A stretch of 64,000 bases of DNA from Chryseobacterium defluvii (lineage in GTDB: Bacteria; Bacteroidota; Bacteroidia; Flavobacteriales; Weeksellaceae), in contig NZ_JACHLE010000002.1 in NCBI RefSeq assembly GCF_014204415.1, positions 186,001-250,000 of the forward strand, given 5' to 3'. A program made the translations under genes and the position numbers. Under the pieces are notes generated by a model. The model had not been told where the DNA came from. It did no database searches and was given only the letters and a program-made list of their open reading frames with translations. Positions within the stretch are counted from its first letter, which is position 1; each line of letters opens with the position of its first letter. Below are positions 18,549 to 26,709 of the stretch, one piece after another.

Positions 18549-19277
18549 ATGAAAATACCTTTGATATATGTTCCAAGAACCAAGTATAAATATTTCCTGG
18601 AAATCAATAAAAAATACCGATCTGAAAAATATATCATCCCTATCGGCAGGGACTGCCATGCCGCACATTCCCTCGATATCCTGAATATCCGCGAGCAGAG
18701 CCTTCCGTATGACTGGATCCGCCTGAAACCGATCCTGGGGCTTCAGATTGTAAGCAATAATATTAAGGAAAAATTTAAATATTTCCTTCAGGACCTCAAA
18801 AAAAATGAGGAAGGAAACACATACGCCGAAAAATATCCCAATGCCGAGTTTACCCATGCCAAAGCAGTATTGGACAATCCTGATCTGAGGAAAACTTTTG
18901 AAAAACGCTGCAAAAGATTGCTTGACCTTATCGGAAGCAAGCCTGTAGCTTATTTATATATTCTGGAAATAGATGACTTCAAGGGTTCTGAAGATGTGGA
19001 TTTCTTTTATGATACGGTGATCGGCTTTACAGAGATCCTCAAACCAACCGATTCTCTCCATATATACATCAGGTTTGATGAAACGGTAGAGGAAAACCCT
19101 GAGATCTGCAAGCAGCTTATCGATAAAATACAACCTGTCAATCAGGTTTTTATCACTTCCTACATCCGCGAAAAAGAAAAATACGGGATCTGGGGAAATG
19201 AAAAAGCTTATCCTCAACTATATAAAAGCTTAAATCTCGACATTAAGCAGATCTTCCCGAAAATATTAATAAAGTAA
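18549..19277 (+). CDS. DUF1796 family putative cysteine peptidase-like protein
   Basis: The 242-residue protein has the DUF1796 pattern near the N-terminus: IPIGRDCHAAHSLDILNIREQ and then LPYDWIRL (about 52-59). The conserved Cys36 is the proposed nucleophile of this papain-like family, and His103 in EFTHAKAV is a candidate partner. No signal peptide or membrane segment is seen. The family has no established role to my knowledge, but members often lie in polysaccharide or glycosyltransferase loci. Here it sits between two paralogous GT2 genes, 8 nt after the first and 25 nt before the second, suggesting that it works with them or on the same substrate. Confidence 0.7.
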   Translation: MKIPLIYVPRTKYKYFLEINKKYRSEKYIIPIGRDCHAAHSLDILNIREQSLPYDWIRLKPILGLQIVSNNIKEKFKYFLQDLKKNEEGNTYAEKYPNAEFTHAKAVLDNPDLRKTFEKRCKRLLDLIGSKPVAYLYILEIDDFKGSEDVDFFYDTVIGFTEILKPTDSLHIYIRFDETVEENPEICKQLIDKIQPVNQVFITSYIREKEKYGIWGNEKAYPQLYKSLNLDIKQIFPKILIK

Positions 19278-19302
19278 TAATTCCGTTTTTTTAAATCATA
19301 TT

Positions 19303-20247
19303 GTGATAAAGGTTTCCGTAATAATTCCTGTCTATAATGCTGAAAAATATGTCTCCCAAGCCGTAGAATCAGCGCTGAATCTTGAGGATGTATATGAGGT
19401 TATTTTAGTAGAGGATAAGTCCCCCGACAATGCCTTACAGGTGTGTCAGGAACTTGCGTCCCGATATGACCGGGTAAAACTTTACCAGCATCCGGACAAA
19501 GGAAATCACGGAGCCGGAGCCACCCGGAATCTGGGACTGGAAAAAGCGACCGGAGATTTTATTGCCTTCCTTGATGCTGACGATTATTATCTTCCCAACC
19601 GGTTTGATGCCGAAAGAGAACTTTTCAAAACCCCCGATGTGGAAGGTGTATATGGAGCTTTAGGCGTACATTACTATTCCGAAAAGGCTAAAGAACAGTA
19701 TTACAGTTTATTTCAGGATCATTTAACTACTGTTTACAAAAACCACCCTCCTGAAGATGTCTTCCCGGGGCAGATCCATATGAAAGGAAGCTTTGGCCTT
19801 TTCAGCATTGATGCCCTGACTATCCGCAGGGAATCTATGATAAAGAAGCTCAATCCCTTTTTCAAAACCCATTTAAGGCTTCATCAGGATACGGAATTCT
19901 TATTCCGCCTGTCCTACTACCTGAAACTTTATCCGGGTATCGTGGATAAGGCTGTGGCCATGCGAGGTGTTCATGAGGATAATAGGATTACTCAAGTGGA
20001 CTCCAGAAAGGTAAAGCCGTCTTCAACCCGGGTTTTGCTCTGGAAAGAAGTAAATCATTGGGCACAGGCAGAACAAAGCATTCCGGGGAATATCAAGCTT
20101 CATATCGAAAGGATGTACCGCAGCTTTGAAATAGCCAATGCTCCGCTTTTAAGAAAATGGAGTATGATCTTCAGATACCTGATCACGGATTTTCAGAGTA
20201 TACGTTCCGGGTTATATAATATTAATTTCCGAAAAGATCTTTTTTAG
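19303..20247 (+). CDS. GT2 family glycosyltransferase (paralogue B)
   Basis: The 314-residue protein is the paralogue of the gene at 17602, with matching IKVSVIIPVYNAEKYVSQAV, LVEDKSPDN, LDADDYYLPNRF and AMRGVHEDNRIT. The start is GTG at 19303; no ATG lies nearby in frame, and the N-terminus aligns with the paralogue there. The TAG stop (20245-20247) overlaps the TAA stop of the convergent minus-strand gene (20244-20246), leaving no intergenic space. Specificity is unknown. Confidence 0.86.
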   Translation: MIKVSVIIPVYNAEKYVSQAVESALNLEDVYEVILVEDKSPDNALQVCQELASRYDRVKLYQHPDKGNHGAGATRNLGLEKATGDFIAFLDADDYYLPNRFDAERELFKTPDVEGVYGALGVHYYSEKAKEQYYSLFQDHLTTVYKNHPPEDVFPGQIHMKGSFGLFSIDALTIRRESMIKKLNPFFKTHLRLHQDTEFLFRLSYYLKLYPGIVDKAVAMRGVHEDNRITQVDSRKVKPSSTRVLLWKEVNHWAQAEQSIPGNIKLHIERMYRSFEIANAPLLRKWSMIFRYLITDFQSIRSGLYNINFRKDLF

Positions 20248-21167
20248 TTCGGTTTTTTATTCTGAAGAATAGAATCAGCGATCTGCGCGGTAAATACTTT
20301 GCCGGACTCTTTGTACATATGGTTTCCATCTGTATAAATGTATTTACCCATATCCGAAGAGAAATCAAAAAACCTGACTCCGTTTTTTTTTGATATTTGA
20401 CGCATCTTCATACTGAAATCAGACGCGTATGAATGTTCCAGCTGCATAAGCCTTTCCGAAGCCGGAATTCTTACCAGATATACCTCTCCTTTCCCTTTCA
20501 GATAACCGATCATATCTTCCAGAGCTTTTATACGATCCTGCGAAATAACCTGTTTTGAGGCAAAACCAATATATTCCTTTACCTTTTTATCTTCCCTTTT
20601 TCTGATGGTATCCGGAGTAATATCTACTGAGACTTCCATCCAGCCGTTCTTATGAAGGTAGGTATTGGATCTGGCCACTGCCTCCCTATCCCTGTATATA
20701 TTGAACCAGCTTTTACTGAAATTCCTGATAAGGTATTCGTAGTTGGGATCCATATCATAGAAGATCATGCTGTTCAGTGAAGAGACTTTCTCCGGGAAAT
20801 CTTCCACACTTTTGATATCCTTACTGACTGATAAATTCCAGGGATCAACCGTCAAAATAAAGATCCCGTTCTTTGTATCAGGATTAATCTTTCTTTTTAA
20901 AGCTTTAAGGTAAACCGGACCGTAGGGAGAATCCCCGATATTAAAAGCGAAATTATTGAATGTTCTGCCTTTAAATTTGCCATCCAGAACGTCCGGAACA
21001 ACAGCCTGCACACCCCTGGAATCCCCTAAGATCATATCCGATGGTTTCGGGCCGGTAAAATGCCTGTAATTATCATCCGTATTCCCATCAGCAAAACTGC
21101 CCAGATATAATAACACGGCAATGATCCCAATAATGTATAGTGATATTTTAAATAAAAACTTTTTCAT
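20244..21167 (-). CDS. Membrane-anchored SGNH-like protein, MBOAT partner (copy 3)
   Basis: The 307-residue protein has one N-terminal membrane segment (about 7-25) and a predicted periplasmic domain. SGNH features are LGDSR with Ser50 and the C-terminal DGNH (D280, H283). The arrangement resembles AlgJ/AlgX and DltD, which act with MBOAT proteins to pass acyl groups to a glycan. It starts 2 nt after the MBOAT gene at 21170. It is paralogous to the protein at 25765 (shared SPYGP-YL and NPDTK-G-FI-TV-P segments). It is the last gene of the minus-strand run; its stop overlaps the opposite gene's stop. Confidence 0.75.
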   Translation of the reverse strand: MKKFLFKISLYIIGIIAVLLYLGSFADGNTDDNYRHFTGPKPSDMILGDSRGVQAVVPDVLDGKFKGRTFNNFAFNIGDSPYGPVYLKALKRKINPDTKNGIFILTVDPWNLSVSKDIKSVEDFPEKVSSLNSMIFYDMDPNYEYLIRNFSKSWFNIYRDREAVARSNTYLHKNGWMEVSVDITPDTIRKREDKKVKEYIGFASKQVISQDRIKALEDMIGYLKGKGEVYLVRIPASERLMQLEHSYASDFSMKMRQISKKNGVRFFDFSSDMGKYIYTDGNHMYKESGKVFTAQIADSILQNKKPN

Positions 21168-21169
21168 AA

Positions 21170-22585
21170 TCAGAACTGTTCATAAATGAAATTACCATTA
21201 CCAAAAACCCCAAAGTACATAATCATAAAGATAAGGAAAACGTAAACCCCTCTTCTGATCCACGGATTATACCTGCTGATCTCAAGCCCGTGTTCCTGGT
21301 CTTTATTCAGCCAGTCGATCAAAAGCAGAATTCCTATTAAAGCTAAGATCTTAAGCTTGATAAACTGTGGAACGGAAAAGAAAGACAAGCTGAATACCCT
21401 GCCGTACATTCCCACAGCATCCGTAAGAGTAGGTGCCGTAAAAAGAATGAAAGCGAAACACACGATCACCATGGTCAGCAAGACATTCCCCAATTCCTGA
21501 AAAGTTGGAATCGGCTTGGTGAATTTTTTCTTTTTGTTCAGTTTATTGGTCAGAATTAAGGGAATATAATAAAGGCCGTGAAGCAATCCGAACAGAACAA
21601 AAGTATATTTTGGCCCGTGCCATGCCCCGATCAGGATAAAATTCAGGATAATGGCGGCAATAAGCCCTTTTTTCTCATAATCCCGGAACTGGATCACCAA
21701 AGGGGTGAAAACATATTCCGTGAGCCATGAAGTGAGGGAAATATGCCATTTTCTCCAGAATTCCGCAATGTTCTGGGCAAACAGGGGAAAGGCAAAGTTT
21801 TTGGTGATATTGAATCCTAAAAGCCTTGCAAAACCGATTGCCATATCCGAATACCCGGAAAAATCCGCATAGATCTCGAACAGGAACAAAATGGCCCCGA
21901 AAGCAACCGTACTTCCAGAAAGGTCTTCATAATTCCGGAATATATTCTGCGTGATCGGCGTAATACTGTTTGCTACCACTAATTTTTTGAAGGCTCCGTA
22001 CAGGATCTGCCTGGCTGCATCTGAACCGGTTTCCACTGTGAAAACCCGTTCTTTTTTCAATTGGGGAAGCAGTAGCCCGCCCCTGTCTATCGGGCCCGAG
22101 GTCATACTTGGGAAGAAAGCGATATAATTGAAAAACGTCACAATATCAGTCTCCGGTTTCAGCTTTTTGTTCTTGATATCAAGGAAATAACTGATGATCC
22201 TGAACGTGTAAAAGCTGATCCCCAACGGTAAAATGATCGTCAGGGTAAGCGTATTTTGTATATTGAACAGCTCTGCAAAAGAGTCAATAAAAAAATTGAA
22301 GTATTTAAAATAAAATAGGGTTCCTATGGCCAGAATGAGTCCCAGATTGAGGAAAATCTTTTTGTTCTTCCCTTCACTTTCACCAATCTTCTGCCCTAAA
22401 AAATAAGCGGCTGCCGAACTTCCGATAAGAAGTGCCAGAAACCTCCAGTCCCAGTACCCGTAAAAAACGAAACTGGCAATGAGCAGCAAAAGATTCTGTA
22501 ATTTCAGATTCTTCCGGAATACGAACCAATACAGCCCAAAAAAGACAGCAAAAAAGAGGATAAAAACAATAGAGGTAAACTGCAT
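21170..22585 (-). CDS. MBOAT family O-acyltransferase (copy 3)
   Basis: The 471-residue polytopic protein is an AlgI/DltB-type membrane-bound O-acyltransferase. The signature WRKWHISLTSWLTEYVFTPL and the catalytic His323 in GAWHGP are intact, and the C-terminus ends in FIYEQF as in AlgI relatives. The segment TSWLTEYVFTPL differs from the canonical SSWFRDYLYIPLGG; the MBOAT at 26710 has the same variant, so the two form a subgroup. It would move an acyl group across the inner membrane onto a periplasmic glycan via the SGNH partner encoded next. Confidence 0.9.
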   Translation of the reverse strand: MQFTSIVFILFFAVFFGLYWFVFRKNLKLQNLLLLIASFVFYGYWDWRFLALLIGSSAAAYFLGQKIGESEGKNKKIFLNLGLILAIGTLFYFKYFNFFIDSFAELFNIQNTLTLTIILPLGISFYTFRIISYFLDIKNKKLKPETDIVTFFNYIAFFPSMTSGPIDRGGLLLPQLKKERVFTVETGSDAARQILYGAFKKLVVANSITPITQNIFRNYEDLSGSTVAFGAILFLFEIYADFSGYSDMAIGFARLLGFNITKNFAFPLFAQNIAEFWRKWHISLTSWLTEYVFTPLVIQFRDYEKKGLIAAIILNFILIGAWHGPKYTFVLFGLLHGLYYIPLILTNKLNKKKKFTKPIPTFQELGNVLLTMVIVCFAFILFTAPTLTDAVGMYGRVFSLSFFSVPQFIKLKILALIGILLLIDWLNKDQEHGLEISRYNPWIRRGVYVFLIFMIMYFGVFGNGNFIYEQF

Positions 22586-22613
22586 CAGCTTTTATTTATA
22601 GATTCAATTGAGG

Positions 22614-23327
22614 TTAATAATGTGAAGCATCCAGGAAGAGATGGTTCCCGTTAAAATGTTTTCCTCCGTTGATGCAGAGATCGATCATATTGGATACATC
22701 CCTGCTTTCAAGTTTATCTTTCAGCGGATAGCCGGAAAGTATGGTTTCTTTCATCCTCTCATCCATATTTTTATGAAAATCCGTAGGAATAAAAGACGGA
22801 GATATGGAATTGCAGGTGATCCCGAATTTCACATTTTCTACCGCCCAGCTTTTACTCATCTGAAGCAGATAAGCCTTATTGGAATTATAGGCGGATGTTC
22901 CCATCGCCGGTGAATTGAGTGACGATGAAAGAATATTGATGATCCTTCCGTATTTTTTCTTCCGGAAAACATTGATGCATTTCTGGGTAACCTGTAAGGC
23001 AGGCATCACATTGTTCTTAAAATCATTCAGGAACTTGTCAGCGTCCGTTTTATGAAAATACGTATCTATGAAGGTTCCGTTATAATAGTTGTTGATAAGG
23101 ATATCCGGATCAAAAGTCTCAATTTCTGCTAAAAAAGCCTCTAATTGCTCAGCAGATGTAAGATCTACCTGAAATGCTTTTGCATTGGCAAATCGGGCCT
23201 CTATTTCTTTGGCAGATGCTTCGGAATGACAATAGGTGAATAATACATCATACCCTTTTTCCAAAAGGTATATATTGATCTCTTTCCCTATTCCGGATGA
23301 ACCTCCGGTTAAAACTACTCTATTCAC
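22614..23327 (-). CDS. SDR family oxidoreductase (FabG-like)
   Basis: The 237-residue classical short-chain dehydrogenase has the cofactor loop TGGSSGIG (7-14), a Ser cluster at 134-136 and the catalytic Tyr147-x3-Lys151 in YNSNK. It starts with GTG, and its first four bases overlap the TGA stop of the MaoC-type gene. With an acyl carrier protein and a hotdog dehydratase directly upstream, a 3-oxoacyl-ACP reductase-like reaction on a carrier-bound acyl group is the best inference. NNYYNG replaces the common NNAG at residues 79-84. Confidence 0.82.
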   Translation of the reverse strand: MNRVVLTGGSSGIGKEINIYLLEKGYDVLFTYCHSEASAKEIEARFANAKAFQVDLTSAEQLEAFLAEIETFDPDILINNYYNGTFIDTYFHKTDADKFLNDFKNNVMPALQVTQKCINVFRKKKYGRIINILSSSLNSPAMGTSAYNSNKAYLLQMSKSWAVENVKFGITCNSISPSFIPTDFHKNMDERMKETILSGYPLKDKLESRDVSNMIDLCINGGKHFNGNHLFLDASHY

Positions 23328-23722
23328 GTCAATTCTTTTATATGTATTTTCCCTGAGGCTACAATCTTATTGTCCGTATTGATAAATCTGAACTTGAAAG
23401 TATTGACCTTTACAGCCTCGGACTGGTCGGCGACCACCGCTTCAAAATTCAGGATATCATCCAGATAAACAGGATTTTTATAATTTATGCTTTGTGAAAT
23501 GATCATTACTTCTTCCGAAGGTAAAAGTTCACCAATGAAATAAGAGAGAAAGCCATTCAGAATATTCCCGTGCATCACTTTTGCCTTAAAGCCTTTACTC
23601 CGGGCAAATTCATCATCAACATGCAGGGAATTCCAGTCATCAAAAATATGGAGGAAACTGTTATAAGTACTTTCATCAACCTTAAATTGATGCTGAAATT
23701 TCTGATTAAGCTTTAGGATCAT
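23324..23722 (-). CDS. MaoC-like hotdog-fold hydratase/dehydratase
   Basis: The 132-residue protein has the MaoC/R-hydratase motif: Asp29 and His34 in FDDWNSLHVDDEFARSKGF, followed by VMHGNILNG. Family members hydrate enoyl-thioesters or dehydrate 3-hydroxyacyl-thioesters. It lies 1 nt downstream of an acyl carrier protein gene and overlaps the SDR gene by 4 nt, so a dedicated acyl-ACP substrate is likely. A thioesterase function is possible for the fold, but the Asp/His pair favours a hydratase. Confidence 0.8.
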   Translation of the reverse strand: MILKLNQKFQHQFKVDESTYNSFLHIFDDWNSLHVDDEFARSKGFKAKVMHGNILNGFLSYFIGELLPSEEVMIISQSINYKNPVYLDDILNFEAVVADQSEAVKVNTFKFRFINTDNKIVASGKIHIKELT

Positions 23723-23723
23723 C

Positions 23724-23960
23724 TTATTTTGTCAATATACAGTCGATCATTTCTCCAACATTGTTCCAGCTTTGGATCTCTGAAGAGGTAAAACGTACCC
23801 CGAAGGCTTTTTCTACCGCTACAATCAGCTGAATATGGGAAAGAGAATCCCACTCTTCAATATCTTCCGCTGTTGTTTCGAAGTTTAATACGATTTCTTC
23901 ATTATCCAGTTCTTCACGAAAAAGCCCGGTCAGTTTTGTTAAGATTTCATTCTTGTCCAT
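23724..23960 (-). CDS. Acyl carrier protein (copy 2)
   Basis: This 78-residue protein has the phosphopantetheine site Ser39 in EEWDSLSHIQL. From IEEWDSLSHIQL to NNVGEM it is identical to the carrier protein at 28156, while the N-terminal helix and the DNA codons differ, which points to an old duplication under strong protein constraint. The WDSLSH context is more like secondary-metabolism or DltC-type carriers than the DSLDxVEL of housekeeping AcpP. It lies 13 nt after the FkbH-like gene and 1 nt before the MaoC-type gene. Confidence 0.9.
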   Translation of the reverse strand: MDKNEILTKLTGLFREELDNEEIVLNFETTAEDIEEWDSLSHIQLIVAVEKAFGVRFTSSEIQSWNNVGEMIDCILTK

Positions 23961-23973
23961 AATGTATATTATT

Positions 23974-25713
23974 TTAATTGTTTATTAATTGTTCTGTTTT
24001 GCTCACAATGTAGACTTCTTTATGCTGATATTCTTCTACATTAAGCACCCATCTGCCTTCTTTACCTTCAAATCCCAGTCTCTCATAATGATCCTGTACC
24101 ATCTGGTTTTTTGCCGTCGGGAGATACTCTCCCACTACATATTTATACCCGTTCTTTCTGGCGGTCTCTACAATGGTATTCAATGTAAAGTCTTCCATTC
24201 CTCTTTTTAGAACACGGCAGCTCATCAACCAGGTATCAATGAAAAGGGTTTCAGGGTCTTTCTTTTCGAGAACGATAACGCAGATCAGCCCGTTATCACC
24301 ATATTTATCTTCCAGCGTGAAAGAAATGGTGTGGTGATTCTCCGAACTCATAAGTGTTTCGACTTCCTGTTCCGTATATCTTATCGTTCTCAGGTTGAAC
24401 TGATTGGAGCGCTGGGTCAACTGGGAGACTCTCGGTTTGGAAAAGGTATTGAATGACTGAACATCGGAGACCATATTCATGCTTTTAAGGAAATCTTCCA
24501 CATTGGTAAAGCTGTCAAGGGCAATGGCTCTTTGAGCTTCTACCTGATATTGCTTTGTCCTTTCGGCATCATTTTCAGAGAAACTTGCCGTCTCGAAAAG
24601 ATTTAAGCTGTATAGATATTCCAGGTATTCTGCAGGATCTTCAGGAAGTTCGGGAACGCAAACATCGGGAAGGTTTTCTCTTACAAGGTTTCTTTCGAAA
24701 GGGTTATCATCCAGGAAAACCATGGAATCAAAGCCAATATTCAATATGTTTTGGATCTTTCTGATGTTATCTGCCTTGTTTTCCCAATTGGCTACAAAAA
24801 CGGCAATATCATCCATTCTAAGGACCATATCAGGATGCTTCTCGAAAGGTTCTTTCGCTTTATCTTCATCATTCTTGCTGCAAACTGCCAAAATAATACC
24901 TCTCTTTTGTAAAGATTTTACCCAATACTGGAATTCCGTAAAGGCTTTTCCTATACCCAGGCTTCCGATCTGGATCTTTTCAAGGCCGTCATCACCGATA
25001 ATTCCGCCCCAGGTCGTATTATCCAAATCCAAAATAAGGCATTTTTTAAATTTACCTTCAATGGAAGATACAATGCTTACCACATGGTGGGCTACGATAG
25101 GCAAGGCATCAATAGACAATACCATTTCCGTGTTCACATAAATGCTTGGGGAAAACATGAAGTTTCTTCCCCATTTATTTTGAATGGAAGCCAGATCGGC
25201 GATAAAAAGATTGTTTTTTTTAACAGCCAGTTCTGATAACAAATAGTTGAGCTTATTCTGCTGATAAACGAAGGATGATTCCACCTTACTGGCAAAATTC
25301 CCAAAAACCTGATTATCAATCCCGGAGAAATTAGCATATATCACTTTACTTTTGATCCTGCTTTGGATGGTCTCATACAGCTCTTCTATATAACTGATCT
25401 TATTCTGGGCAAAAACATGCTGGGAATTATAATTCTTATAGTACTGGGACAGTAATTTGTGCGAAGATTCAAAAAGGATGGTATAATCCGCATTGAATTC
25501 ATAATATTCGGAGGTAGGATCCAAAATCTGACGGGAAACCTGCCCGAAATCGGCTTCAAAAACTTCCAGATCGAAGCCTTCGTCCACAGCAGCACCCTTT
25601 AATGCAAGATTTAAAAACTGGGTAGCCGTATCACCCAACAGGGCTACTTTAATTTTCTTTAGTCCTTCCGGTTTTGTCTTTATGTTTTTCTTTAGTTCTG
25701 TAAATGTCTTCAT
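23974..25713 (-). CDS. FkbH-like HAD-IIIC family protein
   Basis: The protein has three parts: an N-terminal domain with a conserved AQN context, a HAD domain with motif I ILDLDNTTWGG (about residue 225), SKND and LDDNPFERN, and a C-terminal GNAT-like domain ending near NQMVQDHYERLGF. This is the layout of FkbH-type enzymes, which in polyketide pathways load a three-carbon unit from 1,3-bisphosphoglycerate onto a carrier protein as glyceryl-S-ACP. A carrier protein gene follows directly. The frame opens at 25764, but the ATG pair at 25716/25713 followed by KTFTELKK fits better. Here it may supply glyceryl or derived acyl groups. Confidence 0.85.
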   Translation of the reverse strand: MKTFTELKKNIKTKPEGLKKIKVALLGDTATQFLNLALKGAAVDEGFDLEVFEADFGQVSRQILDPTSEYYEFNADYTILFESSHKLLSQYYKNYNSQHVFAQNKISYIEELYETIQSRIKSKVIYANFSGIDNQVFGNFASKVESSFVYQQNKLNYLLSELAVKKNNLFIADLASIQNKWGRNFMFSPSIYVNTEMVLSIDALPIVAHHVVSIVSSIEGKFKKCLILDLDNTTWGGIIGDDGLEKIQIGSLGIGKAFTEFQYWVKSLQKRGIILAVCSKNDEDKAKEPFEKHPDMVLRMDDIAVFVANWENKADNIRKIQNILNIGFDSMVFLDDNPFERNLVRENLPDVCVPELPEDPAEYLEYLYSLNLFETASFSENDAERTKQYQVEAQRAIALDSFTNVEDFLKSMNMVSDVQSFNTFSKPRVSQLTQRSNQFNLRTIRYTEQEVETLMSSENHHTISFTLEDKYGDNGLICVIVLEKKDPETLFIDTWLMSCRVLKRGMEDFTLNTIVETARKNGYKYVVGEYLPTAKNQMVQDHYERLGFEGKEGRWVLNVEEYQHKEVYIVSKTEQLINN

Positions 25714-25764
25714 CATAAGTTTATTAGAGGGTTCGAAAATACGATTAATATAGCTTATTAGCAA

Positions 25765-26706
25765 TCAATTAAGGGATAATATATCCTGTGCAACAACCGC
25801 CGAAAATCTATTCATAGATTCCGGCTCCAGATGTACCTCATCTGTCCATTGGTAATTATTTGACGTGTCATTATAGTTAACGTAATGCACTCCTTCTTTG
25901 GCCGCAATTTCGATCATTCTCTTATCAAAATCGGGGTAATATTTATTCTCTATGGCATATGGCACTTTATTCACCGGCATCCTGACCATGAAAACCTTTC
26001 CATGATTTTTAAGAAATTCTATGGTCCTGGAGAGGTAGGCCAGCCTGTTCTCCGAAATTTTCAATCCCTGTACCCTGTATTCAAGTTCCTTCATTTTCCC
26101 GGCATTGATCCTGGCCTGCTTTTCCGGTGAATTTCTTTTGATGATCTTCCCGTTTACTTTCCCGTTATCCAGGATCTCCACTTCTGCGATCACATTTTTA
26201 GGCGGACGGATCTTTTTATTGATCTCGTTCGTAATGGAAAAATTATAGTTTTCCAATAAATACTCAATATTCGGGTTAATCGCCACCAAAGAGGTTTGTG
26301 CTACGGATTTATCATTTTCGACATAGTATTCCGCTTCATCCGGTTGCGTCTTATCCACCATCAGAGCAGTTGGTTCAACGGTTACGATGAACACCCCGTC
26401 CTTAGTATCCGGATCTGTTTTCTTTTCTATGGACTCCAGGTATTTTGGTCCGTAAGGTGAATGCGCCCAGGTGAAGGCATAATCATACAGGTCTGCATTG
26501 GGATATTTTTTATGGATAATGTTATCCATGATTTCAGGATTCATGGAAGCAGCCCTGGAACTTCCCAGGATCAGGGAGTTTTGCTGCGGAGAAGTAAATC
26601 TTTTATAGAAATCATCCGATTTTTCTCCTGTAATGTATATGGCATACCCAATAAACAATAAAGGGAGTATGGAAAATGCAGTTAATCTTAATAGTGATTT
26701 TTTCAT
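25765..26706 (-). CDS. Membrane-anchored SGNH-like protein, MBOAT partner (copy 2)
   Basis: The 313-residue protein has an N-terminal membrane segment (about 8-25) and a predicted periplasmic SGNH-like domain. Ser50 in LGSSR and the C-terminal TDEVH (D289, H292) supply the expected Ser/Asp/His. It shares TFAWAHSPYGPKYL-like and PDTKDGVFIVTVEP segments with the protein at 20244. It begins 3 nt after the MBOAT gene and ends 51 nt before the FkbH start. The likely role is acyl transfer to, or editing of acyl groups on, a periplasmic glycan with the adjacent MBOAT. Confidence 0.74.
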   Translation of the reverse strand: MKKSLLRLTAFSILPLLFIGYAIYITGEKSDDFYKRFTSPQQNSLILGSSRAASMNPEIMDNIIHKKYPNADLYDYAFTWAHSPYGPKYLESIEKKTDPDTKDGVFIVTVEPTALMVDKTQPDEAEYYVENDKSVAQTSLVAINPNIEYLLENYNFSITNEINKKIRPPKNVIAEVEILDNGKVNGKIIKRNSPEKQARINAGKMKELEYRVQGLKISENRLAYLSRTIEFLKNHGKVFMVRMPVNKVPYAIENKYYPDFDKRMIEIAAKEGVHYVNYNDTSNNYQWTDEVHLEPESMNRFSAVVAQDILSLN

Positions 26707-26709
26707 GAT

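Noticed and set aside
24722..25141. 139-codon plus-strand frame within the FkbH-like gene
   Set aside because: It is antisense to the conserved HAD motifs of FkbH and shows no recognisable domain.
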